A stretch of 50,762 nt of DNA from an uncultured Enterovibrio sp. (GCA_947040595.1 CAMRBZ010000001.1:1-50762); one strand, 5' to 3'; numbered from the stretch's first letter, positions 8,307-18,121 are shown. Program-made: numbers and translations. The notes: generated from the letters alone by a model not told the origin.

Positions 8307-8996
8307 TTATTTTTTACCTAAAATTCGAGCCAGTTCATCTTCTGCAGAGGCTCCTTGGCCTCCTGTTATCCCTGCGTCAATGAGTTTTTTATCAAGGCTA
8401 CTTCCTGATTGCTCTTGGTCGAGTTCCGCTGCGGCTTCAAATTGAGCTTGGCGTTCTTGTTGGCGTGTTTTGATCCGCTCGAGGGATTCCACTGCGGTGT
8501 GCATTTTCGCGCTTGCCCCAAGGTTGGTGCTTGAAACTGCCGCCTGGGCTTTTTGGACTGATTCGTTGGCTTTAACTACATCCACTTGTTGCTCTAGTTG
8601 ACGCAGTTTATCTTTGGCTTGAGCAATGTTGGTTTTCAGGGTGCTTTCTGATTGAGCAAATTGTTGCATATAGGTACTTTCTGCTTTTTGTTCAGCGCGA
8701 AGGGCTGAAACACGGCTGGCACATTCTAAGGCTAGTTCTTGTTGGCCTTTTTCCATTGCGCCTCGTGCATGCGCCTCATATTCTGCAATGCCATTTTCAA
8801 AGCCAGCCACTTTTTGTGCCGCCAGTTTGCGTTTGGCTATGATACCAACCAAGGCCGTGTCTGAACGGCGAAGTTCTTCTTTAGCGTCACGGATTTCTTG
8901 ATCCAAGATACGCAAAGCCTGATTGTCAGCAACGGCTTCTGCTGCTTCTGTCGCACCACCTTTAATGGCGGTAAATAATTTCTTCCAAATGCTCAT
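8307..8996 (-). CDS. yjfJ: PspA/IM30-family protein, YjfJ type
   Basis: The 229-residue protein is nearly all alpha-helical coiled coil, starting MSIWKKLFTAIKGGATEAAEAV. The first residues can form the amphipathic helix used by PspA/Vipp1 (ESCRT-III-like) proteins to bind membranes. It then has long heptad-rich stretches (about 30-150), a Gln/Glu/Ala-rich region (to about 195) and a short C-terminal segment AEDELARILGKK. No pspB/pspC/pspF genes are nearby, so this is the YjfJ branch rather than the classical phage-shock operon. Likely role is membrane stabilisation or remodelling. It lies 11 bases after yjfI. Confidence 0.88.
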   Translation of the reverse strand: MSIWKKLFTAIKGGATEAAEAVADNQALRILDQEIRDAKEELRRSDTALVGIIAKRKLAAQKVAGFENGIAEYEAHARGAMEKGQQELALECASRVSALRAEQKAESTYMQQFAQSESTLKTNIAQAKDKLRQLEQQVDVVKANESVQKAQAAVSSTNLGASAKMHTAVESLERIKTRQQERQAQFEAAAELDQEQSGSSLDKKLIDAGITGGQGASAEDELARILGKK

Positions 8997-9007
8997 TACA
9001 GGGTTCC

Positions 9008-9394
9008 TTATAGATAGTCTTGGTACAGCTCAAGAAAAGCTTCGATGTTACGAAATAAAGTGGCAACTTCAATGACCACAGTTTCGGCTTTAGATTGTGA
9101 CGAAAGAGAGCCAAATGCGGCGTAGTAACTCTCGCCGTTTATTTCGTTGATGCAAAGGGTGCTGAGAGGAAACAGCTTATGGGTGCGTAATATCGTGTCA
9201 TTTAGGGCTGAAACGTCTTTCACTGCTTTTTGAGGAAAAAGTAATGCTTCGACAAGTATTTGTTCTCCCGCAACGGCTAAAAAGGCTTCGATGCCGTCTT
9301 CATTTTTTAAGCACAATGTTTCTTGAGTTTGAGTGACAGTCCAGCCATCATGCTTTGTCAAGAGGGTATTGAGATCTTTCAGTTGCCAAGTCAT
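9008..9394 (-). CDS. yjfI: DUF2170 protein, YjfI family
   Basis: The 128-residue soluble protein has the DUF2170 pattern (WQLKDLNTLL ... ETLCLKNEDGIEAFLAVAGEQILVEALLFP ... LNDTILRTHKLFPLST). No signal peptide or membrane segment is seen. Function is unknown; in E. coli it is the first gene of yjfIJKLMC, and here it is likewise the promoter-proximal gene. A TATAAT box lies about 105 bases upstream. The short gap to yjfJ implies cotranscription. Confidence 0.85.
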   Translation of the reverse strand: MTWQLKDLNTLLTKHDGWTVTQTQETLCLKNEDGIEAFLAVAGEQILVEALLFPQKAVKDVSALNDTILRTHKLFPLSTLCINEINGESYYAAFGSLSSQSKAETVVIEVATLFRNIEAFLELYQDYL

Positions 9395-9499
9395 ATTTTT
9401 TCCTTTTCATTGTTTAATGCATGTTTTTCATATGATGAGGAGAATTAAAGATGAAGCGCGTAAATCGGATTTGCGTGCATCAATGATTTAATTCTGATC

Positions 9500-9505
9500 A
9501 TTATA
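9500..9505 (-). promoter_or_regulatory. Candidate -10 box for the yjf operon
   Basis: On the minus strand CACATATAATGATC contains a perfect TATAAT, but no good -35 is found 16-19 bases upstream (only AT-rich sequence). It could use an activator or a general-stress sigma factor. Position is plausible, about 105 bases before yjfI; activity is unproven. Confidence 0.35.
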
Positions 9506-9691
9506 TGTGGGCTAAAGACAATAAAATAAACCTCAATGGTATACCGAACTTTTATGAACATACAGTTTTGTAACATAAAGCGAGATAAAGTAAGGGTTTG
9601 TGGTTATTTTAAAAATGAATAAAACGTGGATTTTTGATAAAAATAGCTCGCGTAAGGCATTTTTACAAAGAACGGCGAAAAGTGAAGGCGT

Positions 9692-10222
9692 TTAGTTGAT
9701 ATACCGGAAACCTTTGATGACTTGTTTGACGCCTTTTATATTTCTAGTAATTTCAGCCGCTTGTGTGGCTTGTTCTTTTGTTAGGTAACCCAATAAAAAC
9801 ACTTCGCTGTCTTCTGTGATGACTTTGATGTTGGCCTCACGGAGTTTTTTACTGGCAATTAAGGCGCTTTTTACTTTGGTGGTCAACCAAGTATCTTGAC
9901 TGACGACAGAAAGCGAAACGGGAGCTTGGATTCGAATTTGATCGTAAATCTCTTTGACTCCTTTTATTTCTTTTATCTTTTCTAGGATGTTGTTTTTGAT
10001 TTCATCGGTTTGGGCTTGACCAATAAGCAATAAGTGACCTTCGTAAGAGGCGGCATTGATCCTTGATTTTGATTGAAAAGCGGGCTTATTGACTTTGCTT
10101 GCGACATCAATGAGGATTTGTCGGTCTCGCCATTCTGATGCCGTATCGCGAGAATCTTGGACATCAAGAACGGCGCAGGCGCTCAGACTCAAGGTGAGGG
10201 AAAAGAGAAGCGCCTTTTTCAT
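9692..10222 (-). CDS. dolP: Outer-membrane dual-BON lipoprotein DolP (YraP)
   Basis: The 176-residue protein has a lipoprotein signal with lipobox LSAC at about residues 13-16, then two BON domains of about 65-70 residues each (about 37-105 and 113-176). Core motifs are INAASYEGHLLLIGQ in the first and VFLLGYLTKEQATQAAEI in the second. DolP binds anionic phospholipid at the outer membrane and supports envelope integrity and septal amidase activation. It is last in lpoA-yraN-diaA-dolP, the E. coli order, and begins two bases after diaA. Confidence 0.9.
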   Translation of the reverse strand: MKKALLFSLTLSLSACAVLDVQDSRDTASEWRDRQILIDVASKVNKPAFQSKSRINAASYEGHLLLIGQAQTDEIKNNILEKIKEIKGVKEIYDQIRIQAPVSLSVVSQDTWLTTKVKSALIASKKLREANIKVITEDSEVFLLGYLTKEQATQAAEITRNIKGVKQVIKGFRYIN

Positions 10223-10224
10223 TT

Positions 10225-10818
<594 letters not shown>

Positions 10819-10825
10819 TTACCCT

Positions 10826-11239
10826 TCATCCAGAGAAGATATTTTTAATCCAATTGACTGCGTCTGATGTACCTTCAAAAACGACGGCATCAAAACGAAA
10901 CTCGGTGTGTATTGCTGAGCGGTTTTGTTTTACTAACCAAAGGTGGGCGGTGTTTAACAAAGTGCGCTGTTGCTTTGTTGAAATACTTGAAGTAGCCCCT
11001 CCGTACGTTATGTTTTTGCGAAATTTTACCTCGACAAAGACGATACAGCTACCATCTTGCATGATGATATCCAGTTCGCCGCATTTTAGTCTGACATTTT
11101 TATCAATGACAAACAAACCTTGTCGCTCAAGAAAGCGACAGGCTTGTTGTTCATAGAGGGTTCCTGTGTCTTTTTTACTTAATGGGGGCAAAGCCTTGGG
11201 CCCCAAATTTACCCCACGATAAGTCTCGTTGGATAACAC
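10826..11239 (-). CDS. yraN: YraN family (UPF0102) predicted endonuclease-fold protein
   Basis: The 137-residue UPF0102 protein has a restriction-endonuclease-like fold signature: GTLYEQQACRFLERQG, GELDIIMQDG and FVEVKFRK, with the acidic and lysine residues in typical E-x-D ... E-x-K arrangement. Function is not established, although a nuclease role is suspected. The start used overlaps the end of lpoA by 65 bases. This is long, but E. coli YraN has a similar N-terminal tail and also overlaps its neighbour; no better downstream start is visible. Confidence 0.88.
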   Translation of the reverse strand: MLSNETYRGVNLGPKALPPLSKKDTGTLYEQQACRFLERQGLFVIDKNVRLKCGELDIIMQDGSCIVFVEVKFRKNITYGGATSSISTKQQRTLLNTAHLWLVKQNRSAIHTEFRFDAVVFEGTSDAVNWIKNIFSG

Positions 11240-13019
11240 ATTGTTTGTTAAGTGATAAGATTCCCGATTGCGCTTTTAATTGATAATAAGGATTTATTTT
11301 CATCTCAGGCAAAGCGTTAATTAAGGTGTAAGCATCCATTCCAAGAGCATAAAGTCGAGTAATATCATTGCTTTGTTTTGGCCAAATCCGATGATGCTTG
11401 ATTGAGAGCGGATCATTGGGATTCACAATTAAAGGGACATCTGTAAAAGTAATGTCTCGCAGTTCACCAAGCTCGCCCACACCGCGCACCCTGTTATTGC
11501 CTCGAGAACTGGTATAGAGATCGGGCAAGTCTGCATCTGGGTTAATCGCCACTTCAATAAAGGGCTTGAGTAGGGTGAGTTCATCTGCACTGGCGATAAG
11601 ATAGACTGCATCAATGTCTCGTCGGCTGCGTTGCTCGGCTTTTAGCTTGAGATTAAGCAATTGGTTCATCTTATATATTCTGGATTGGCTTCCAGAAAGA
11701 TCAAACGCTTCTTTTACTGCGTTTTGCATGGACGCTTGATTTTGAAACAAGGAAATTTCAGCGGGGATCCCTGTTTGTTTTTTCCATTCACTTGAAAAAG
11801 CCTGACTGACTCTTTGACCAAATTCATTTTTAGGCGCAATGATCAAAGGATGACGGTGTTTTTTCTTGGCAATAAAATGAGCGGCTTGCTTTGCTTCTTG
11901 TTCTGGGGAGAGGGTAAAGAAGCAGGTATTGGAGGCGTTCTTTGTATTTTGTTTTGGCATGTTCATTGCCAACGTTTGGAAGGTTTCGTTACTGAGTTTG
12001 AGGTATTCATTTACTTTGTTTTTTTGTAATGGGCCAAGGACAAATTCGATTTTGTCTTGTTTCATGTCCTCAATGATTTTTTTCATGGGGGCGGCGTTGC
12101 TGTCATAGAACTTGAGAATTTTGGGTTTTTTCCCTGATACATCCTCCAGCATTCCTTGAATGATCCCGTTTCGAATGGCTTCGCCTTGATCTGCATATTT
12201 CTCGGTTAAAGGAAGCAAAACCCCGATGGTTTTCGGGCGATGAATTTTCATCGTTTGCAGGGAAGACAAGCCAATTGGCATATAGATATTGGCCGAGTGC
12301 AATGGATTTTCATTGAGCCATTTTTTGAGTGCTTCTTGTTGACGCACGGGATTAAAGGAAAAATCGCGCATTATTTTAGACAAGGTGGCCCAGCCGGATA
12401 ATTCTTTGTTTTTGCTCGTTAAGAGTTTTGATAGTTCGTCCGGTGGGATGCGCTCTAATAGGTTCCAGAGTGTATCCCAATTTTTTTGTTTTGCATCGGT
12501 ATCTGAAATGTAAGGGGTCGCCAGCGCCAAAGACATGGCCATTGCAGGGTAGTTGCGAAGTTCCTTGTACAAGGCTGCACTTTGTAAAAAGTAGCGTTCG
12601 TATTGAATGTTTGGCAGAGTCCATGACGGTTTGAATTTTAGGTTGTCGATGGCGGCTTGCATTTTCCCTGTGAGTTGCAATAAGCTCGCACGACTTAATT
12701 GCCATTCAGACAGTTGCAAGGGTTTTAAGGGCATTTTCGCTAAGCGAAGCGCAAGAACGGTAGCGTCACTGTATTTTTTTTCTTTGGTGAGTGCTTTCAA
12801 TGCCAGTAAATACCAATCTGCTTGGCTTTCATTTTGTGTCTTTTCTGCTTGTTTTAAATAATATTGAGAAGACTCCTTCGCGGGGGCGGTTATGTCATAC
12901 AAGGTGGAGTGTGGCCTGTTCGATGTTGTGCCACATGAGGAAAGCGCGACAGCAAGCGCGATCGCTGAGATGAGTCGTGATAGACTTTTGCTTTTATGGG
13001 TTATTTTACGCATGAACAT
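11175..13019 (-). CDS. lpoA: Penicillin-binding protein activator LpoA
   Basis: Outer-membrane lipoprotein that reaches through the periplasm to stimulate the peptidoglycan synthase PBP1A. It has 614 residues; the signal peptide ends in the lipobox LSSC (about 26-29). The N-terminal half is helical and TPR-like (about 45-250). The C-terminal half, from KTIGVLLPLTEKYADQGEAIRNGI, has the periplasmic binding-protein fold. An in-frame ATG two codons in (13013) is an alternative start. It is first in the minus-strand operon and divergent from rsmI. Confidence 0.93.
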   Translation of the reverse strand: MFMRKITHKSKSLSRLISAIALAVALSSCGTTSNRPHSTLYDITAPAKESSQYYLKQAEKTQNESQADWYLLALKALTKEKKYSDATVLALRLAKMPLKPLQLSEWQLSRASLLQLTGKMQAAIDNLKFKPSWTLPNIQYERYFLQSAALYKELRNYPAMAMSLALATPYISDTDAKQKNWDTLWNLLERIPPDELSKLLTSKNKELSGWATLSKIMRDFSFNPVRQQEALKKWLNENPLHSANIYMPIGLSSLQTMKIHRPKTIGVLLPLTEKYADQGEAIRNGIIQGMLEDVSGKKPKILKFYDSNAAPMKKIIEDMKQDKIEFVLGPLQKNKVNEYLKLSNETFQTLAMNMPKQNTKNASNTCFFTLSPEQEAKQAAHFIAKKKHRHPLIIAPKNEFGQRVSQAFSSEWKKQTGIPAEISLFQNQASMQNAVKEAFDLSGSQSRIYKMNQLLNLKLKAEQRSRRDIDAVYLIASADELTLLKPFIEVAINPDADLPDLYTSSRGNNRVRGVGELGELRDITFTDVPLIVNPNDPLSIKHHRIWPKQSNDITRLYALGMDAYTLINALPEMKINPYYQLKAQSGILSLNKQCVIQRDLSWGKFGAQGFAPIK

Positions 13020-13022
13020 CTT

Positions 13023-13050
13023 TTGTCCGTAACATGTTGCCCTCTATCAT
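13023..13050 (+). promoter_or_regulatory. Candidate rsmI promoter in the lpoA/rsmI divergent gap
   Basis: TTGTCC (13023-13028) and TATCAT (13045-13050) are separated by 16 bases in the short gap between divergent lpoA and rsmI. The match to the sigma-70 consensus is moderate. Confidence 0.4.
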
Positions 13051-13074
13051 AATCGCCGAAGGGTTTTGAAACAA

Positions 13075-13938
13075 ATGACAGATGAAACTTCAACCGGGAT
13101 TGATGTCTCAACTTTATATATCGTACCGACACCGATCGGAAACTTAGGGGATATCACTTTGCGTGCTATTGAGGTGCTTAAGCAAGTCGATATCATTGCT
13201 GCAGAGGATACCCGCCATACAGGTAAATTATTGTCTCATTTTGGAATCACAACCCGAACTGTTGCTTTACATGATCATAATGAGCAACAAAAAATGGAGT
13301 TCCTAATTGAGAAATTATGCAGCGGTCTTTCTGTTGCGCTCGTTTCTGATGCTGGTACGCCGTTGATTTCTGATCCAGGTTACCATTTAGTGTCACGTTG
13401 TCGTCAACAGAATGTCAAAGTTATTCCCTTGCCTGGGCCTTGTGCTGTGATTACGGCTTTAAGCGCTTCGGGGCTGCCTTCGGACCGTTTTACCTTTGAA
13501 GGCTTTTTACCCCCAAAAACAAAAGGCCGCCGCGATAAGTTTGCTCAAATTGCCGACGATCCACGGACCTTGATTTTTTATGAATCGCCTCATCGCATTT
13601 TGGATGCCTTAAATGACATGTTGCACGAGTTGGGTGCAGACCGACAGGTGGTGCTGGCGCGAGAATTAACAAAAACCTTTGAAACCATCCACGGAGCGCC
13701 ATTGGGAGAACTTATTTCTTGGCTTGGTGAAGACAGAAATCGGGTGCGCGGTGAAATGGTTCTACTTGTTGCGGGTCATCGCCCAAATAAGGACGATTTA
13801 CCTTTGGAAGCGAGGAAGGCGCTTCGTTTGATATCCAAAGATCTTCCTTTAAAAAAAGCAGCAGCGATCACAGCGGAGCTTTTTGCGGTGAAGAAAAATG
13901 CCCTTTATAAATGGGGATTAGAGAATATAGATGAATAA
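13075..13938 (+). CDS. rsmI: 16S rRNA (cytidine1402-2'-O)-methyltransferase RsmI
   Basis: A SAM-dependent tetrapyrrole-methylase-fold enzyme that 2'-O-methylates C1402 in the decoding centre of 16S rRNA. The ATG at 13075 (287 residues) follows GAAGGG by 11 bases; an upstream TTG at 13066 sits too near that site. Signature blocks are [46 protein letters not shown] and ESPHRI. The downstream gene is rnpB, as in many gammaproteobacteria. Confidence 0.96.
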   Translation: MTDETSTGIDVSTLYIVPTPIGNLGDITLRAIEVLKQVDIIAAEDTRHTGKLLSHFGITTRTVALHDHNEQQKMEFLIEKLCSGLSVALVSDAGTPLISDPGYHLVSRCRQQNVKVIPLPGPCAVITALSASGLPSDRFTFEGFLPPKTKGRRDKFAQIADDPRTLIFYESPHRILDALNDMLHELGADRQVVLARELTKTFETIHGAPLGELISWLGEDRNRVRGEMVLLVAGHRPNKDDLPLEARKALRLISKDLPLKKAAAITAELFAVKKNALYKWGLENIDE

Positions 13939-13976
13939 GGCGTGAGTTTGGGCTGGATTCGTATTCGGGATTTCTA

Positions 13977-13982
13977 TATAAT
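13977..13982 (+). promoter_or_regulatory. -10 box of rnpB
   Basis: A perfect TATAAT ends seven bases before the inferred 5' end of RNase P RNA at 13990. The -35 region (TGGATT around 13954) is poor. Confidence 0.6.
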
Positions 13983-13989
13983 CGGCCCC

Positions 13990-14380
<391 letters not shown>

Positions 14381-14391
14381 TAAATATGAAG

Positions 14392-14417
14392 AAGGCGAGC
14401 ATTTGCTCGCCTTTTTT
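14392..14417 (+). terminator. Intrinsic terminator of rnpB
   Basis: AAGGCGAGC, a four-base loop, GCTCGCCTT and a T-run: a perfect 9-bp stem directly after the RNase P RNA. Confidence 0.93.
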
Positions 14418-14554
14418 AGTTTTAAATGTTTGCGATGCGCGCGACGTTTATTTGCAATTGTTTTTGATTTAAAAGCGCATTGAATATTTGATGTAACCAA
14501 TTGAAATAACTCTAACTTTATAAATTTTCGAGCCTGTTTGTGATTTTGCTTGGC

Positions 14555-14584
14555 TTGACTTTCTTTTTCGCTGCTACGTACACT
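14555..14584 (+). promoter_or_regulatory. Candidate dcw-cluster (mraZ) promoter
   Basis: TTGACT (14555-14560) and TACACT (14579-14584) with an 18-base spacer lie about 60 bases ahead of mraZ and just upstream of the MraZ-box-like repeats. Expected position for the main promoter of the division cluster. Confidence 0.55.
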
Positions 14585-14598
14585 TATCGTGTTGAAAT

Positions 14599-14632
14599 GT
14601 GGAATAAAGTGGTTTTTTCTGGGCTAAAAGGG
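14599..14632 (+). promoter_or_regulatory. Probable MraZ operator: 10-bp-spaced GTGG-type repeats
   Basis: GTGG at 14599 and 14609, CTGGG at 14619 and AGGG at 14629 recur with an exact 10-base period between the promoter and the mraZ start. MraZ is known to bind direct TGGG/GTGG-type repeats with this helical spacing upstream of its own gene. The last unit overlaps the ribosome site AAGGGA, so binding would also bear on translation initiation. Confidence 0.6.
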
Positions 14633-14643
14633 AATTTTGGATC

Positions 14644-15102
14644 ATGTTAAGGGGCGTCAGCGTCATTTCACTTGACGCGAAAGGTCGTGTTTCATTACCA
14701 AAACGATATCGAGAAGAGCTCGCAAGCCTTTGTCATGGTCTTTTTGTTTGCACGATCGATCATCAATTTCCCTGCTTACTTTTATATCCTTTGCCTGAAT
14801 GGGAACGTATTGAAGCCAAGCTTTCTTGTTTATCTAGCCTTAATCCATTAGAGCGGAGGTTGCAGCGTTTATTGCTGGGGCATGCTTTTGAGTGTGAGAT
14901 GGATGGACAGGGACGCCTTTTGATTTCTTCGGCCCTGCGTGATTACGCCGATTTAAATGGCAAAGCCATCTTGGTGGGACAGTTAAATAAATTTGAATTG
15001 TGGAACCAAGCCAAATGGCAAAAACAAATCGATCAAGATATTCAACTTCAAGCTGATTGCCAAGATGCATTGAGTGAGAAGTTGGATCATTTTTCGTTAT
15101 AG
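14644..15102 (+). CDS. mraZ: Transcriptional regulator MraZ
   Basis: First gene of the division and cell-wall cluster. The 152-residue protein has two SpoVT-AbrB-like folds, each with the DxKGR motif type: LDAKGRVSLPKRYRE (about 10-24) and MDGQGRLLISSALRD (about 82-96). Other family blocks are CTIDHQFPCLLLYPLPEWE and NPLERRLQRLLLGHA. It forms ring-shaped oligomers that bind DNA and repress dcw transcription, presumably through the repeats just upstream. It lies 11 bases before rsmH. Confidence 0.97.
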   Translation: MLRGVSVISLDAKGRVSLPKRYREELASLCHGLFVCTIDHQFPCLLLYPLPEWERIEAKLSCLSSLNPLERRLQRLLLGHAFECEMDGQGRLLISSALRDYADLNGKAILVGQLNKFELWNQAKWQKQIDQDIQLQADCQDALSEKLDHFSL

Positions 15103-15113
15103 GTATCTAAAAA

Positions 15114-16064
15114 ATGTCAGATCAATTTTCACATATTTCTGTTCTTCTTCGTGAGTCCATTGAAGGTCTTGCACTTAAGCCAAATGGTATTTATATCGAC
15201 GCCACGTTCGGTCGTGGTGGGCATTCCCGTGAAATTCTTTCACGTTTGAGTGACGGTGCGCGTCTTTTTAGTATTGACCGAGACCCACAAGCCATTGAAG
15301 AAGCCTCCAAAATTGAAGACTCCCGCTTTACGATTATTCACGGTCCCTTTTCTGCTATTGAATCTTATGTCGATGATCTGGGTTTGAAAGGAAAAATTGA
15401 CGGTGTTTTAATGGACTTGGGGGTTTCTTCGCCTCAGCTTGATGATCCTGAGCGAGGGTTTAGTTTTATGCGCGATGGGCCATTGGATATGCGAATGGAC
15501 CCAAGCTGTGGCATGTCGGCTGCCGAGTGGCTTTCAATAGCTCAAGCTGATGATATTGCATGGGTTTTAAAGGTTTTTGGTGAGGAGCGTTTTGCAAAGC
15601 GCATTGCGTCTGCCATCGTTGCGTTTCGAGAAAATACCGATAATCCCCCACTGAATAGAACACATCAATTGGCCAAATTGATTGCCAATGTGGTTTCAAC
15701 CAAAGAGAAAAAACATCCAGCGACACGATCTTTTCAAGGGATCCGAATTTACATCAACAGTGAGCTTGAAGAAATAGAAAAGGCCCTTGATGGTGCTCTG
15801 AATGTGCTTGCCCCTGAAGGCCGCTTGTCTGTGATAAGTTTTCACTCTCTTGAAGATCGTTTGGTTAAGCGCTTTATAAGAAAACAAACGCAAGGGCCCC
15901 TTGTTCCGAGAGGGGTGCCCTTAACGGAAACGCAAATTAATGCGCTGGGTAAAGCGAAAATGAAAGGGGTGGGGAAGGCCTTAAAACCCACAGAAAATGA
16001 AATTGATATGAATACACGTTCAAGAAGTTCTGTCTTGCGTGTGGCTGAAAAAATGGGTGAATAA
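15114..16064 (+). CDS. rsmH: 16S rRNA (cytosine1402-N4)-methyltransferase RsmH
   Basis: SAM-dependent enzyme that N4-methylates C1402 of 16S rRNA, the same nucleotide whose ribose RsmI methylates (rsmI lies about 1.2 kb upstream). It has 316 residues with [13 protein letters not shown], the SAM loop [15 protein letters not shown] (about 28-42), [19 protein letters not shown], and the C-terminal [17 protein letters not shown]. The stop overlaps the ftsL ATG by one base. Confidence 0.97.
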   Translation: MSDQFSHISVLLRESIEGLALKPNGIYIDATFGRGGHSREILSRLSDGARLFSIDRDPQAIEEASKIEDSRFTIIHGPFSAIESYVDDLGLKGKIDGVLMDLGVSSPQLDDPERGFSFMRDGPLDMRMDPSCGMSAAEWLSIAQADDIAWVLKVFGEERFAKRIASAIVAFRENTDNPPLNRTHQLAKLIANVVSTKEKKHPATRSFQGIRIYINSELEEIEKALDGALNVLAPEGRLSVISFHSLEDRLVKRFIRKQTQGPLVPRGVPLTETQINALGKAKMKGVGKALKPTENEIDMNTRSRSSVLRVAEKMGE

Positions 16065-16375
16065 TGCAAGCAAATCCAGGGCTTTCAAGGCAGATAGCAC
16101 AGGATCTAATGGAAAATGGACGCTGGCCCTTATTGTTATTGCTGTTCATTGCTGTTTCCGCTTTATCTGTCATTTACATCACCCAGCATACGCGAACGGA
16201 GATTGCGCTTCATGATCAATTTTTGATGGAGCGAGAGCGCTTGGAGGTGGAATGGCGTAACCAGCTTTTGGAAGAGCATGCCTTATCGGAACACAGTCGA
16301 ATTGAGCGCATTGCGTCTGCCGAGCAAGGGATGATCCGCCCAGAAAATCACAATGAAATCATAGTGAGCCAATAA
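16064..16375 (+). CDS. ftsL: Cell division protein FtsL
   Basis: A small bitopic membrane protein (103 residues) of the FtsQLB divisome subcomplex. It has a short cytoplasmic N-terminus, one membrane helix (about 24-41), then a periplasmic coiled coil with heptads (about 45-90: HDQFLMERERLEVEWRNQLLEE). Sequence conservation of FtsL is low, so the call rests on size, topology and its place between rsmH and ftsI. It abuts ftsI with no gap. Confidence 0.9.
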   Translation: MQANPGLSRQIAQDLMENGRWPLLLLLFIAVSALSVIYITQHTRTEIALHDQFLMERERLEVEWRNQLLEEHALSEHSRIERIASAEQGMIRPENHNEIIVSQ

Positions 16376-18121
16376 ATGCTAAAGGGAAATAAGAAGAAAA
16401 ACCGCCGAGTCTCGAAAAAAAAGGAACCCTCATTAATCCGCTGGCGATTTAATTTGATTTGTTTTTTCGTGTGTTTTTCTTTTTTTATTTTGCTTTTCCG
16501 CGCGGCATACATTCAAGTTATTGAGCCGGATCGTCTTCGTTATGAAGGCGATTTACGTTCTCTTCGTGTTAAAGCCCTTCCTTCTGCACGTGGCATGATA
16601 AGTGATAGGCACGGTGAGCCTTTGGCCGTCAGCGTGCCCGTCAATGCCGTCTACCTTGACCCTGTTGTGCTTTTTGATAATGGTGGATTAAAAGAAAAAG
16701 AACGTTGGAATCTTTTGGCGGACGTTTTGGGATTGAAACGTCAGCAAATGTTTGAAAATATAAATAAAAATAAAAACAAACGTTTTATTTATTTACAGCG
16801 TCAGGTGGGCTCGGCTGTTTCACATTACGTGAGAGGATTGAATCTACCTGGAATTGGCATGAAAAGTGAGTCTCGTCGCTTTTATCCAACGGGGGAAGTG
16901 AGTGCCCATTTAGTGGGTGTTACCGGGATTGATGGCCGTGGACTGGAAGGCATTGAGCGTGGCTATAACAAATGGCTCAGTGGCGACCCTGGCCGTAAAA
17001 CGGTGCGCAAAGATCGCGATGGTCGTGTGGTTGAAAATATATCAACAGAAAAACATGAAGAGGGTAAGCCTCTTGTCTTGAGTATTGATCAACGTATTCA
17101 GGCCATTTCATATCGCGCAATAAAGCAAGCGGTTGCTGATTTTCGCGCAACCTCGGGCTCTTTGGTCATGGTTGATGTACGGACCGGCGAAGTGCTTTCT
17201 ATGGTCAATGCCCCTTCTTACAATCCTAATAATACGGCTGATTTAAAAAGTTTTAAAATGAGAAACCGTGCAATTACGGATGTTTTTGAGCCGGGATCCA
17301 CGATAAAACCCTTGGTGATACTGGCTGCACTTGAAAATGGCGTGGTTGATGAAAAAACCATCATTGACACAGGCAACGGTGTGATGTCTATTGGTGGGGC
17401 GCGGGTCCGTGACACGTCCAAAATTGGAAAGGCCACCTTAAAAGATGTTCTTAAAAAATCAAGTAACATCGGTGTCAGTAAGTTGTCACTTTCTATGCCG
17501 GTTGAGGATTTATTGGGTCTATACAATAACTTTGGAATGGGGGACCTTACGGGGATTAATTTACTTGGAGAGTCTTTTGGTTTCTACCCAGACCGTTCGC
17601 GTTGGTCAGACTTTGAACGTGCGACCTTGTCTTTTGGGTACGGCCTTTCAATTACGCCAGTTCAACTTGCTCGCGCTTATTCGGTGTTGGGAAGTTTAGG
17701 CATAAATCGTCCTCTTTCTATTTTAAAAACAAACGCAGTCGTTCCGGGTAAGCAGGTTGTTTCTCGTAAAAATGCTCAGAAGTTGCTCGAAATGCTCGAA
17801 TCGGTCACGGAAAAAGGCGGGAGCGCGAAGGCTGCGGCCGTTGCTGGTTATCGTGTGGGTGCGAAAACGGGAACGGCGAAAGTCGCGGTAGCGGGTGGGT
17901 ATGGTGATGAATACATCGGTTATACCGCAGGGCTTGCACCCATCAGCTCTCCGCGACTCGCTTTGGTCGTGCTTATCAATGAGCCTCAAGGGGATAAATA
18001 TTACGGGGGGCAAGTCGCTGCGCCTGTTTTTTCTGAGGTCATGAAAAGTGCCTTGCAGCTTCTCAATATTGCGCCCGATGCGCACCATTCACAATTGCAA
18101 ATTGCAAAAACGTCAAAGTAA
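16376..18121 (+). CDS. ftsI: Penicillin-binding protein 3 (FtsI), septal transpeptidase
   Basis: Class B PBP that cross-links septal peptidoglycan with FtsW. It has 581 residues: a basic cytoplasmic start, a membrane helix (about 25-46), the pedestal domain with RGMISDRHGEPLA (about 72-84), and the transpeptidase domain. The three catalytic motifs are intact: STIK (nucleophile Ser308, Lys311), SSN (362-364) and KTG (497-499). The ATG directly follows the ftsL stop, so translation is probably coupled. The target of beta-lactams in this family; no active-site change is evident. Confidence 0.97.
   Translation: MLKGNKKKNRRVSKKKEPSLIRWRFNLICFFVCFSFFILLFRAAYIQVIEPDRLRYEGDLRSLRVKALPSARGMISDRHGEPLAVSVPVNAVYLDPVVLFDNGGLKEKERWNLLADVLGLKRQQMFENINKNKNKRFIYLQRQVGSAVSHYVRGLNLPGIGMKSESRRFYPTGEVSAHLVGVTGIDGRGLEGIERGYNKWLSGDPGRKTVRKDRDGRVVENISTEKHEEGKPLVLSIDQRIQAISYRAIKQAVADFRATSGSLVMVDVRTGEVLSMVNAPSYNPNNTADLKSFKMRNRAITDVFEPGSTIKPLVILAALENGVVDEKTIIDTGNGVMSIGGARVRDTSKIGKATLKDVLKKSSNIGVSKLSLSMPVEDLLGLYNNFGMGDLTGINLLGESFGFYPDRSRWSDFERATLSFGYGLSITPVQLARAYSVLGSLGINRPLSILKTNAVVPGKQVVSRKNAQKLLEMLESVTEKGGSAKAAAVAGYRVGAKTGTAKVAVAGGYGDEYIGYTAGLAPISSPRLALVVLINEPQGDKYYGGQVAAPVFSEVMKSALQLLNIAPDAHHSQLQIAKTSK

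Noticed and set aside
8042-8383. 113-codon open frame on the plus strand through the repeat at 8014
   Set aside because: It is mostly translated ERIC-like repeat and the antisense of yjfJ; similar peptides appear at other repeat copies, for example near 44000-44186 and 4725-4973.
8307-8996. Classical phage-shock operon
   Set aside because: The PspA-like gene lacks pspB, pspC and pspF neighbours and matches the YjfJ branch and yjf gene order instead.
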